A DNA stretch of 10,496 nt from Lichenicola sp964249915 (GCA_964249915.1 CAXUEL010000119.1:1-10496), one strand, 5' to 3'; positions 1 to 6,618 are shown, numbered from the stretch's first letter. Notes: generated by a model not told the origin, from the sequence alone. A program made the numbers and translations.

Positions 1-72
1 GGCCAGGAGGGCGGCGACGAGGAGCAGCAGGGCGACCGCGACCCGCTCGGGCGGCACCTGGCGGCTGGCCAT
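1..72 (-). CDS. N-terminal start of a membrane or exported protein (partial, runs off the left edge)
   Basis: Reading the minus strand from an ATG at 72 gives 24 codons to the window edge: a short basic/polar start (MASRQVPPERV) followed by an uninterrupted run of A, L and V. This is what a signal peptide or first membrane helix looks like. The product cannot be identified from so little. There is no convincing Shine-Dalgarno sequence in front of the ATG, and the surrounding sequence is low-complexity GC-rich DNA where hydrophobic A/L/V stretches arise easily by chance, so the call is tentative. The next ATG upstream, at 80, is in another frame. Confidence 0.3.
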   Translation of the reverse strand, partial: MASRQVPPERVAVALLLLVAALLA

Positions 73-302
73 GCCGGCATGGACGACGGCGACGAGACCC
101 ACCTGCCGGACCAGGCGGCGCCCGCGCCCGCGCGCGCGCTAGCGCCCGCGCGGCGCCCGCGCGCCCACGGAAAGATGGCGGAACGTTCCATGATATTTTA
201 CCATGACGCATCGCGCCCGGGTCCTGCCGGCGCGAGCGGAGCCGCCCCCCCCCGGCCCGGCGGCCCCCCCGCGTGGCCCCGCCACAAGCGCCNNNNNNNN
301 NN
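73..302. other. Gene-poor, low-complexity stretch ending in an assembly gap
   Basis: No gene is supported here. The stretch holds CG-alternating DNA, a 26-base near-perfect palindrome (128-153, centred on GCTAGC, one mismatched pair), a 10-base palindrome GGAACGTTCC at 180-189 and an AT-rich patch at 186-204 that stands out from its surroundings. It also has C-homopolymers at 245-253 and 264-270 and ten Ns at 293-302. A ten-N run is commonly a placeholder for a gap of unknown size, so the two sides may not be adjacent in the genome. Frames translated across the Ns should not be trusted. Confidence 0.7.
180..207. promoter_or_regulatory. Possible promoter/operator patch (palindrome plus AT-rich core)
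   Basis: GGAACGTTCC (180-189) is a perfect 10-base palindrome directly followed by ATGATATTTTACCATGAC. On the minus strand this contains TAAAAT (200 down to 195), a fair match to a -10 element pointing towards the minus-strand gene starting at 72. No matching -35 box is visible, so this is only a suggestion based on composition and position. Confidence 0.2.
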
Positions 303-392
303 ATCGAGCAGGAGCTGCGCCGGCGCGACAGCGACCGCACCCGGCCGCCGCCGGAACTCGACTACCTCGACCGGCTGCTGAAGCCGTTCTGA
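303..392 (+). CDS. C-terminal end of a protein, possibly DUF4175 (TIGR02302-like); 5' part lost in the gap
   Basis: Immediately after the Ns an open frame of 29 codons ends in TGA at 390-392. The peptide is strongly charged (IEQELRRRDSDR, then ELDYLDRLLKPF). It resembles, from memory, the conserved extreme C-terminus of the large alphaproteobacterial DUF4175/TIGR02302 membrane proteins, whose end has the pattern ELRRR...DR.RP..ELDY.DRLL..F. That family is roughly 800 residues long, so nearly all of the gene would be missing here. Frame, composition and a stop 25 bases before the convergent metallopeptidase stop all fit a real gene end. The family assignment rests on this short tail only and is moderate at best. 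Confidence 0.45.
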   Translation: MEQELRRRDSDRTRPPPELDYLDRLLKPF

Positions 393-393
393 C

Positions 394-417
394 CGCGCCG
401 GGTCGCCACGCGGCGCG
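394..417. terminator. GC hairpin between convergent gene ends
   Basis: CGCGCCG (394-400) and CGGCGCG (411-417) form a perfect 7-bp stem around a 10-base loop. It lies between the plus-strand stop at 390-392 and the minus-strand stop at 418-420. The position suits a bidirectional terminator, but there is no T-tract on either side and such stems are frequent in DNA this GC-rich. Confidence 0.3.
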
Positions 418-2499
418 CTACCAGATCTGCACCCGGTCCTTCGGCGCGAGGTAGAGCGAGTCGCCCGGCTCGACGTTCCAGGCCTTGTACCAGCCGTCGA
501 TGTTGTGCACCGGCATGTCGACCCGGGCGAACGGCGGCGAGTGCGGATCGGTGACCAGCAGCATCTTCGCCCGGTCCGGCCGCACCTTCTGCCGCCACAC
601 CTGGGCCCAGCCGAGGAACACGCGCTGGTCGCCGGTCAGCCCGTCGACCACCGGCGCCACGCCCCCGTGCAGCGAGGCGTGGTAGGCGTCCAGCGCCAGG
701 GTCAGGCCGCCCAGGTCGGCGATGTTCTCGCCCATGGTCAGGCGGCCGTTCACGTGCAGGCCGGGGAACGGCGACAGCGCGTCGAACTGCGCGCCGAGCC
801 GGTCGGCGCGCACGCCGAACCGCTGGGCATCGCCCGCGGTCCACCAGTCGTGCAGACGCCCCTTCTCGTCGAACTTGCGCCCCTGGTCGTCGAAGCTGTG
901 CGTCATCTCGTGGCCGATGACGCCGCCGATCGCGCCGTAGTTGATCGCCGGATCCGCGTCCTTGTTGAAGAACGGCGGCTGCAGGATCGCGGCCGGAAAC
1001 ACCACCTCGTCGAACGGCGGCGCGTTGTAGGCGTTCACCGTCTGCGGCGTCATGTCCCATTCGGTGCGGTCGACCGGATGGCCGAGATGCCCGACCTGAT
1101 AGGCCCACTCGAAGGCGATCGCGCGCCGGGCGTTGCCGTACAGGTCGTCCGGCCGCACCACGAGCCCCGAATAGTCGCGCCACTTGTCCGGATAGCCGAT
1201 CAGGATCAGCTGGTTGTCGAGCTTCCTGAGCGCTGCCTGCCGGGTCGCCTCGTCCATCCACGGGTTGTGCTGCAGCCGCACCCGGAACGCCGCCTTCAGC
1301 TCGGCGGTCAGCCCGGCCATCGCCGCCTTCTCCTCCGGCGGGAAGTAGCGCGCGACGTAGGCCTTGCCGATCGCCATGCCCATAGCGCCACCGGTGGCCG
1401 CGACCGCGCGCTTCCAGCGCACCTCCAGCTCCGGCTGGCCGGACAGCGTCCTGCCGTGGAACCCGAACGACGCGTCGACGAACGGCCGGGACAGGTCGTC
1501 GGCGGCGTTGTCGGCCAGGTGGAACGCCAGCCAGGCGCGCAGGGTGGGAAGATCGGTGTCGCCGGCGATCGCCGCCTCGGCCAGCACCGCCGACTTCTCC
1601 GCCAGCACCACGGCGTCGGCATGGCCCAGGTCGGCATGGGCCAGGAACGTCGCCCAGTCGAACTGCGGCGCCTCCTGTTCCAGCTCGGCCACCGGCAGGG
1701 GGTTGTAGGTGCGGTCCGGATCCCGCCGGTCGGCGCGCGCCCACTGCACCTGCGCCAGCCGGCTCTCCAACGCCACCACCGCCTGCGCCTGCCGGTCCGC
1801 GTCGGGCCAGTCGATCATGTGCAGCAGCTGCGTCACGTAGGCCTGGTATGCGACCTTCTTGTCGGCGAATTTCGGCTGGAGGTAGTAGTCGCGGGCGGGC
1901 AGGCCGAGCCCGGCCTGGCCGAGCGCGATCGAGTAGCGGGTCGGGTCCCTGGCATCCGGCTGCACGCCGAGGTTGAACAGCGAGGTGCCGTAGCCATGCT
2001 GTGCGTCGCCGAGCAGGGCCGCGAACGCCGTGCGGTCGCCGATCCCCTCGACCGCGTCGAGGTCGGCCCGCATCGGCTGCACGCCGCGCGCCTCCACCGT
2101 CGCCTCGTCCATGAACGCGGCGTAGAACGCTCCCAGCTTCTGTTCGGTCGTGACGGGGTTCTTCGACGGGTTGGCCGAGAGCGAGGTCAGGATGTCCTGC
2201 ACCCGGGTCCGCGACAGGTCGGCCAGGATGTTGAATGCGCCCCAGGAAGTATGGTCGCCCGGGATCACCATGCTCGTCACCGCGGCGCCGTCGGCGTAGC
2301 CGAAGAAGTCGTCTCCCGGCTTCACGCCCGCGTCGCGCCCGGCCAGGTTGAAGCCCCAAGGCGCGAACGCCCGGCCCGGCGTCGCTCCTGTTGGCGCCGG
2401 GACCTTGGGAGGCGCCACCGGCTGCGCCCGCGCACCGGCCGCCAGCAGGCAGAGGCTCGTCGCCGTCAGCAGCAGCAGGCGGCGACGCATCCTGTACAT
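418..2499 (-). CDS. M13-family (neprilysin/PepO-type) zinc metallopeptidase, exported
   Basis: This is a 693-residue secreted endopeptidase of the M13 family, which cleaves peptides outside the cytoplasm using one zinc ion. Residues 1-25 form a signal peptide (MYRMRRR, a leucine-rich core, then AGARA before Q26), so the enzyme should be periplasmic. VKPGDDFF near the N-terminus is typical of the family's first domain. The catalytic centre is complete: HEMTH at 530-534 (zinc ligands H530 and H534, base E531) and ENIAD at 591-595 (third ligand E591, D595). NAYN at 489-492 matches the substrate-backbone motif, and H653 and R659 have the six-residue spacing of neprilysin H711 and R717. The C-terminus ends in RVQIW without the CxxW cysteine of animal homologues. 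The start at 2499 has GAAGG seven bases upstream. The longer upstream frame is only antisense openness. The gene follows the diiron-type gene by 80 bases, so co-transcription is possible. Substrate unknown. Confidence 0.93.
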   Translation of the reverse strand: MYRMRRRLLLLTATSLCLLAAGARAQPVAPPKVPAPTGATPGRAFAPWGFNLAGRDAGVKPGDDFFGYADGAAVTSMVIPGDHTSWGAFNILADLSRTRVQDILTSLSANPSKNPVTTEQKLGAFYAAFMDEATVEARGVQPMRADLDAVEGIGDRTAFAALLGDAQHGYGTSLFNLGVQPDARDPTRYSIALGQAGLGLPARDYYLQPKFADKKVAYQAYVTQLLHMIDWPDADRQAQAVVALESRLAQVQWARADRRDPDRTYNPLPVAELEQEAPQFDWATFLAHADLGHADAVVLAEKSAVLAEAAIAGDTDLPTLRAWLAFHLADNAADDLSRPFVDASFGFHGRTLSGQPELEVRWKRAVAATGGAMGMAIGKAYVARYFPPEEKAAMAGLTAELKAAFRVRLQHNPWMDEATRQAALRKLDNQLILIGYPDKWRDYSGLVVRPDDLYGNARRAIAFEWAYQVGHLGHPVDRTEWDMTPQTVNAYNAPPFDEVVFPAAILQPPFFNKDADPAINYGAIGGVIGHEMTHSFDDQGRKFDEKGRLHDWWTAGDAQRFGVRADRLGAQFDALSPFPGLHVNGRLTMGENIADLGGLTLALDAYHASLHGGVAPVVDGLTGDQRVFLGWAQVWRQKVRPDRAKMLLVTDPHSPPFARVDMPVHNIDGWYKAWNVEPGDSLYLAPKDRVQIW

Positions 2500-2579
2500 G
2501 GTCCGCCCTTCCCCCGATCCCACGTTCCGCCGCCTTTCCGCCGTTGCGACGGCACAGCAGGACGGCACGCGAGACCGCG
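2500..2579 (-). other. Short intergenic spacer between two co-directional minus-strand genes
   Basis: The 80-base spacer carries the Shine-Dalgarno region of the metallopeptidase (minus strand GGGGGAAGGGCGG just before its ATG). It also has a small 5-bp stem with a tetraloop (GCCGT at 2540-2544, ACGGC at 2549-2553). No T-tract or clear promoter is visible, so it does not show whether the two genes share a transcript. Confidence 0.4.
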
Positions 2580-3452
2580 TCAAGGCGTCGCGACCAGCGC
2601 CTCGCCCGGCACCGCGACCGCCACCGCCGGCCGTTCCCGCGCCACCCGCTCGAACTTCCGACCGCGCCTGCGCATCGCCGCGAACGCCAGCCGCGCGGCG
2701 CCGCGCGACACCCGGCCGCGCGGGGTGAAGCCGATGGTCTTGAACATCATGCCCATCGCCCGCTCGATGTGCCTGCGCTGGTAGTAGCCCATCGCCCGCG
2801 ACATGTACGCCGCGATGCAGCGCTGGTGGTCGTAGGCGATGCCGTCCGGCTCGTTGGTGCAGTGGTAGGCGTAGGCGAGCTCGTCGTCCTCGCTTTCCGT
2901 CACCCGGCCGAGCGCGATCCGGGTGCGCGCCACCAGGCCCAGGCGCTCGCGCTTCAGGTAGCGGTGCATGTGGTCGTAGAACAGCTTGAAATGGCGGTAC
3001 TCGTCGGCGGCGATCTGCTTGGAGATGGTCTTCAGCACCGGCTCGTCGGTCGCGTCGGCGAGTGCGGTGTAGAAGCTCGAGGTGCCGGTCTCGACCATGC
3101 AGCGCGCGATCAGCTCGCCGGTCCGCGAGCCGCGCACCGACGCGTCCACCTCGATCGGGATGTGGTACGAGGAGCGGTAGCGCTCGAACGCGGCGGGATA
3201 GTTCCAGGACGGGTCGGCCAGCATCGCCCACTGCCCGAGCGCGTCGCCGTGCTGCACCTCCTCGACCGCCCAGTTGTCGGCGGCGCGCTGGAAGTCCGGG
3301 TCGTCGGTGAACACGTTGTTCAGGTAGGCCGCGTAGTCGACGCCGTTGCGCTCCACCACCGAGGCCGCCTTCACCAGGCGCAGCACGTCCGCGTCCACGC
3401 GCCCCGGCTCGAACCGGTCCCACGCCACGTCCTCGATCCGCCAATGCTTCAT
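2580..3452 (-). CDS. Ferritin-like diiron-motif protein of unknown function
   Basis: This 290-residue cytoplasmic protein shows the complete four-helix diiron signature: E34 in the first helix, E65-V-Q-H68 (ExxH) 31 residues later, E121, then E151-Y-R-H154 (ExxH) 30 residues later. The E / ExxH / E / ExxH order and spacing are those of ferritin-like folds such as acyl-ACP desaturases, rubrerythrins and ribonucleotide reductase R2, so an oxygen-activating or iron-handling role is inferred. I recognise the sequence type as a generic ferritin-like domain protein seen in alphaproteobacteria but know of no proven reaction. There is no rubredoxin-like CxxC domain and no signal peptide. The last 100 residues (from about 187) lie outside the four-helix core and end in a basic, then alanine/valine-rich tail. 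The start at 3452 is chosen because homology-like sequence begins at MKHWRIED and AAAGG lies ten bases upstream. It is divergent from sucC. Confidence 0.75.
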   Translation of the reverse strand: MKHWRIEDVAWDRFEPGRVDADVLRLVKAASVVERNGVDYAAYLNNVFTDDPDFQRAADNWAVEEVQHGDALGQWAMLADPSWNYPAAFERYRSSYHIPIEVDASVRGSRTGELIARCMVETGTSSFYTALADATDEPVLKTISKQIAADEYRHFKLFYDHMHRYLKRERLGLVARTRIALGRVTESEDDELAYAYHCTNEPDGIAYDHQRCIAAYMSRAMGYYQRRHIERAMGMMFKTIGFTPRGRVSRGAARLAFAAMRRRGRKFERVARERPAVAVAVPGEALVATP

Positions 3453-3717
3453 CGACCTGCTGCCTTTCCGGCGTCGCCCGCCATCCATATGCCACCGGTC
3501 GGCGCCGCACCGGAAGGCCGCCTCCCAAGCGCCGCGACGGGCCGGCGATTGTGCACCGCAGCGTGACTCCGCCGCCGGGCGGATGCAAACATCCCGCCTG
3601 GTGGCATCCGCGCCTCGGGCCGGAGCACACGACACGCTCTGCGAGCCGTGCCGGACAGCGATCCGCTCGATCCTGCTCCGCCCGACGCAGGACACACGGC
3701 CAGGGAGCCCGCTCGGC
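3453..3717. promoter_or_regulatory. Divergent intergenic region between the diiron-type gene and sucC
   Basis: These 265 bases hold no convincing gene and must contain the promoters for both flanking genes. I see no clear -35/-10 pair on either strand. The main structure is a perfect inverted repeat, GCGGATGC at 3579-3586 and GCATCCGC at 3604-3611, with 17 bases between the arms. AGGGAG at 3702-3707 is the sucC ribosome-binding site, ten bases before the ATG. Confidence 0.5.
3579..3611. repeat. 8+8 bp inverted repeat in the sucC upstream region
   Basis: GCGGATGC and GCATCCGC are exact reverse complements separated by 17 bases, and the repeat sits 107 bases before the sucC start. It could be an operator, with arm centres about 25 bases apart (roughly 2.4 helical turns), or a weak RNA stem in a sucC leader. 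Nothing in the sequence decides between these, or excludes chance. Confidence 0.35.
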
Positions 3718-4947
3718 ATGAACATCCACGAATACCAGGCCAAGACCCTGCTGAAGGGCTACGGCCTGCCGGTGCTGGACGGCCGCGTCGCGCGCTCGCC
3801 GGAGGAGGCCTTGACCGCCGCGCGCTCCCTGCCCGGCCCGGTCTACGTGGTGAAGTCGCAGATCCACGCCGGCGGCCGCGGCGCCGGCCGCTTCGCCGGC
3901 GACCCCAACGGCAAGGGCGGCGTGCGCCTGGTGCGCAGCCCGGCCGAGGCCGAGGAGGCCGCCACCGCCATGCTCGGCCACGTGCTGGTCACCAAGCAGA
4001 CCGGCCCCGCCGGCAAGCAGGTCAACCGCCTCTACATCGAGGCCGGCTGCGACATCAGCAGCGAGCTGTACCTGTCCATGCTGACCGATCGCGAGAGCGG
4101 CCGCATCGCCCTGATCGCATCCCGCGAAGGCGGCATGGAGATCGAGGAGGTCGCGCACGCCAGCCCGGAGAAGATCCTCAACGCCACCGTCGATCCGGCA
4201 CTGGGCTATTCCGACTACATCGCCCGCGACCTCGCCGCCGGCCTCGGGCTCACCGGAAAGTCGATCGCCCACTTCGCCAAGGTGGTGCGCTCCATCTACA
4301 CCGCCTTCGTCGCCCTGGACGCCGCCTCGATCGAGATCAACCCGCTGGTGCTGACCGGTGCCGGCACGCTGGTGGCGCTCGACGCCAAGATGACCTTCGA
4401 CGACAACGCCCTGTTCCGCCATCCAGAGCTCGAGGACCTGCGCGACGAAAGCGAGGAGGATCCCAAGGAGCTGGAGGCCGCCCGCCACGGCCTGAGCTAC
4501 ATCGCGCTGGACGGCTCGATCGGCTGCATGGTCAACGGCGCCGGCCTCGCCATGGCCACCATGGACATCATCAAGCTGGAGGGCGCCTCGCCCGCCAACT
4601 TCCTCGACGTCGGCGGCGGCGCCACCAAGGAGCGCGTGGTCGCGGCGTTCAAGATCCTGCTGTCGGACAAGAACGTCGAGGGCATCCTGGTCAACATCTT
4701 CGGCGGCATCATGCGCTGCGACATCATCGCCACCGCGGTGATCGAGGCGTCGCGCGAGGTGCAGCTGAACGTGCCGCTGGTGGTACGGCTCGAAGGCACC
4801 AACGTCGAGCTTGGCCAGAAGCTGATCGACGAGTCGGGGCTGCCGATCATCAACGCCGACAACCTGTCCGACGCCGCGCGCAAGATCGTCGCCGCCGTCA
4901 AGGACGCGGGCGCCGCCAGATCCACCAACCAGGGGAGCAAGAGCTGA
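3718..4947 (+). CDS. sucC: Succinate-CoA ligase (ADP-forming), beta subunit
   Basis: This 409-residue beta subunit of succinyl-CoA synthetase makes ATP (or GTP) from succinyl-CoA in the TCA cycle together with SucD. The N-terminal ATP-grasp domain begins MNIHEYQAK and has the nucleotide-binding stretch KSQIHAGGRG at 46-55. The Mg-binding residues are in EINPL (N208) and LDAKM (D222). The C-terminal ligase domain shows NGAGLAMATMD (273-283), FLDVGGGA (295-302) and NIFGGIMRCD (326-335). The insert GAGRFAGDPNGKGG and the motif FGGIMRCD separate it from malate thiokinase MtkA, which has GARGKAGG and FAGINRCD there. It is slightly longer than the usual 385-400 residues because of a polar C-terminal tail (about 396-409), whose codons also carry the sucD ribosome-binding site. 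AGGGAG precedes the start by ten bases. The stop overlaps the sucD start by one base. Confidence 0.96.
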   Translation: MNIHEYQAKTLLKGYGLPVLDGRVARSPEEALTAARSLPGPVYVVKSQIHAGGRGAGRFAGDPNGKGGVRLVRSPAEAEEAATAMLGHVLVTKQTGPAGKQVNRLYIEAGCDISSELYLSMLTDRESGRIALIASREGGMEIEEVAHASPEKILNATVDPALGYSDYIARDLAAGLGLTGKSIAHFAKVVRSIYTAFVALDAASIEINPLVLTGAGTLVALDAKMTFDDNALFRHPELEDLRDESEEDPKELEAARHGLSYIALDGSIGCMVNGAGLAMATMDIIKLEGASPANFLDVGGGATKERVVAAFKILLSDKNVEGILVNIFGGIMRCDIIATAVIEASREVQLNVPLVVRLEGTNVELGQKLIDESGLPIINADNLSDAARKIVAAVKDAGAARSTNQGSKS

Positions 4948-5822
4948 TGTCGGTCCTGGTCGACGGGAACACCAAGGTCATCACCCAGGGCTTCACCGGC
5001 TCCCAGGGCACCTTCCACGCCGAGCAGGCGATCGCCTACGGCACCAGGATGGTCGGCGGCGTGACCCCGGGCAAGGGCGGCTCCACCCATCTCGACCTGC
5101 CGGTGTTCGACACCGTGGGCGAGGCGCGCGAGCGCACCGGCGCCACCGCCTCGGTGATCTACGTGCCGCCGCCGTTCGCGGCGGACTCGATCCTGGAAGC
5201 CATCGCCGCCGAGATGCCGCTGATCGTGTGCATCACCGAGGGCATCCCGGTGCTGGACATGGTCCGGGTCAAGGCGGCGCTGCGGAACAGCCCGAGCATC
5301 CTGATCGGCCCGAACTGTCCGGGCATCATCACGCCGGAGGAATGCAAGATCGGCATCATGCCGGGCCACATCCACCGCAAGGGCAAGGTCGGCATCGTGT
5401 CCCGCTCCGGCACCCTGACCTACGAGGCGGTGGCGCAGACCACCGCGGTGGGCCTGGGCCAGAGCACCTGCGTCGGCATCGGCGGCGACCCGGTGAAGGG
5501 GCTCGACTTCATCGAGGTGCTGGAGATGTTCCTGCACGATCCGGAAACCGAGTCGATCGTGATGATCGGCGAGATCGGCGGCGCGTCCGAGATCAACGCC
5601 GCCCACTTCCTGCGCGACAACGCGGTCAAGAAGCCGACCGTCGGCTTCATCGCCGGCGCCACCGCTCCGCCCGGCCGCCGCATGGGTCACGCTGGCGCCG
5701 TCATCACCGGCGGCAACGACACCGCGGCCGCGAAGATCGACGCCATGCGGTCCGCCGGCATCCACGTCGCGTCGAGCCCCTCCCTGCTCGGCGAGACCAT
5801 GATCAACGCGCTCAAGGGCTGA
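4947..5822 (+). CDS. sucD: Succinate-CoA ligase, alpha subunit
   Basis: This 291-residue alpha subunit binds CoA and carries the phosphohistidine intermediate of succinyl-CoA synthetase. The N-terminal Rossmann-type CoA-binding domain contains GFTGSQGTFH at 15-24 and the conserved GGVTPGKGG region at 37-45. GPNCPGII lies at 121-128. H248 in GHAGAVI (247-253) is the catalytic histidine that is transiently phosphorylated. Length is typical for the family. Its ATG shares a base with the sucC stop (TGATG), and AGGGGAG at 4931-4937 lies nine bases upstream inside the end of sucC. This implies coupled translation of the two subunits in equal amounts. A hairpin follows eleven bases after the stop. 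No sucAB, mdh or other TCA gene is visible in the window. Confidence 0.96.
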   Translation: MSVLVDGNTKVITQGFTGSQGTFHAEQAIAYGTRMVGGVTPGKGGSTHLDLPVFDTVGEARERTGATASVIYVPPPFAADSILEAIAAEMPLIVCITEGIPVLDMVRVKAALRNSPSILIGPNCPGIITPEECKIGIMPGHIHRKGKVGIVSRSGTLTYEAVAQTTAVGLGQSTCVGIGGDPVKGLDFIEVLEMFLHDPETESIVMIGEIGGASEINAAHFLRDNAVKKPTVGFIAGATAPPGRRMGHAGAVITGGNDTAAAKIDAMRSAGIHVASSPSLLGETMINALKG

Positions 5823-5832
5823 CAACGGACCT

Positions 5833-5867
5833 GGCCGGACGCCGCCATGATGCTGGCGCGTCCGACC
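5833..5867. terminator. Hairpin between the convergent sucD and DUF2628 genes
   Basis: GGCCGGACGC (5833-5842) pairs with GCGTCCGACC (5858-5867) with one mismatch. After a bulged C at 5843, GCCA (5844-5847) pairs with TGGC (5854-5857), leaving the six-base loop TGATGC. The stem is thus about 14 bp and sits in the 49-base gap between the two convergent stops (5822 and 5872). No T-tract follows on either strand, so it is not a textbook intrinsic terminator, but its position suits a transcription end for both genes. Confidence 0.5.
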
Positions 5868-5871
5868 GGGA

Positions 5872-6423
5872 TCAGTTCGGCACTGGTTCGTGGTGGATGA
5901 TCGCCAGCACGATCCCCGCCAGGGCCAGGGCGAAGAGCAGCGCGAGAATGGTGCCGGAGATCCAGGCCGCCGGTCGCGACACCCCACCCGCCTTCAGGAT
6001 CGCGGCGTCCGACAGCTGTCCGTCTCGATGCAGCGACCCCAGCCTGCGGAAGGCCCGCTGCAGCGCCACGTGTCGTGCGGTCACGGCCAGTGCCATGCTG
6101 AACGGCAGCCCGAGGCCGCTGATGGAAACGATGGAGACGTAGTTCAGCGCGCCTGCCAGCGCCAGGACCGCGACGACGGTCCAGGCCAGTCCGTGCAGCC
6201 TGCGATAGAAAAACCAGACCGGCCCGAAGAAGAAGGCGGACCAGCACATCCCGGCACCGCGCAACGTCAGCCAGGCGCCCGTCCGCCGCGCCACCGCCTG
6301 CGCCCGCATCCGGTCGTAGTCCTTCAGGAACGGCGCCGGGTTGGGCGCAAAGTAGAGCGACAGCTCGTGACGCCGGGCATCCACGTCCGGGTCGGTCAGG
6401 AAAGGGTCCGGGGTCCGGGCCAT
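5872..6423 (-). CDS. DUF2628-type small membrane protein
   Basis: This 183-residue protein has a soluble polar N-terminus (about 1-50) and hydrophobic segments near 57-74, 78-101 and 152-176; 104-116 is weakly hydrophobic. The segment WSAFFFGPVWFFYRR (61-75) is the hallmark of DUF2628 proteins, whose core reads roughly W.AFFLGPLWFLYR and is followed by helices and a basic RHV..R..RR stretch, here at 117-127. The family is common in Proteobacteria; I know of no assigned biochemical role. The ATG at 6423 has GGAG eight bases upstream and is preferred. An alternative ATG 22 codons upstream (6489) has a perfect AGGAGG directly abutting it, with zero spacing, and would give 205 residues. The gene converges on sucD and diverges from bioB. 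Confidence 0.75.
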   Translation of the reverse strand: MARTPDPFLTDPDVDARRHELSLYFAPNPAPFLKDYDRMRAQAVARRTGAWLTLRGAGMCWSAFFFGPVWFFYRRLHGLAWTVVAVLALAGALNYVSIVSISGLGLPFSMALAVTARHVALQRAFRRLGSLHRDGQLSDAAILKAGGVSRPAAWISGTILALLFALALAGIVLAIIHHEPVPN

Positions 6424-6618
6424 CGAGTGAACTCCGCGAACGCCGGGCGTCCGGATGTCGAGTCTGCGCGTGCCGGCGGAACCCTTCATCCTCCTGCCAG
6501 GAACGTTGCGTGTCCAGTTCGATCCATGCCTGGCAGCTGCCTCCCGGTTCCCCCCCGGCACGGCCTGTGGCACACCGGATACCGACCCGAGAGACGGGTC
6601 GCAGGGGAGCTTGCCGCC
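6424..6618. promoter_or_regulatory. Divergent DUF2628-bioB intergenic region
   Basis: These 195 bases should hold promoters for both genes. I see no clear sigma-70 boxes and neither of the known biotin operators: no TTGTAAACC-type BirA site and no TTAT..ATAA-type BioR site. Visible elements are an AGGAGG on the minus strand (6490-6495), a C-run at 6550-6556, a 7-bp hairpin at 6583-6601 and the bioB ribosome-binding site AGGGGAG at 6603-6609. Confidence 0.45.
6583..6601 (+). promoter_or_regulatory. Leader hairpin abutting the bioB ribosome-binding site
   Basis: CGACCCG (6583-6589) and CGGGTCG (6595-6601) make a perfect 7-bp stem closed by the loop AGAGA. The 3' arm ends one base before the Shine-Dalgarno AGGGGAG. 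In mRNA the stem could affect ribosome access to bioB. A regulatory role is inference from position only; the structure does not resemble a riboswitch I know. Confidence 0.35.

Noticed and set aside
79..454. Plus-strand open frames translated across the N run.
   Set aside because: They include unknown bases and proline/alanine/arginine-rich low-complexity sequence; only the codons after the gap, in a different frame, look like protein.
505..2784. A 759-codon plus-strand open frame opposite the M13 peptidase.
   Set aside because: The opposite strand encodes a complete enzyme with all catalytic residues; this frame is R/V/H-rich without motifs.
418..4488. A very long minus-strand open frame extending the M13 peptidase frame back through the diiron gene and antisense to sucC.
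   Set aside because: Only the part from 2499 down has peptidase homology and a ribosome-binding site. The rest is low-complexity antisense translation produced by high GC and G/C-ending codons.
3718..5822. Malate thiokinase (mtkAB) as an alternative to sucCD.
   Set aside because: The beta subunit has the GGRGAGRF.GDPNGKGG insert and FGGIMRCD of SucC, not the MtkA versions, and no serine-cycle genes are nearby.
6424..6618. A BirA or BioR operator upstream of bioB.
   Set aside because: I looked for TTGTAAACC-type and TTAT..ATAA-type palindromes and found neither.
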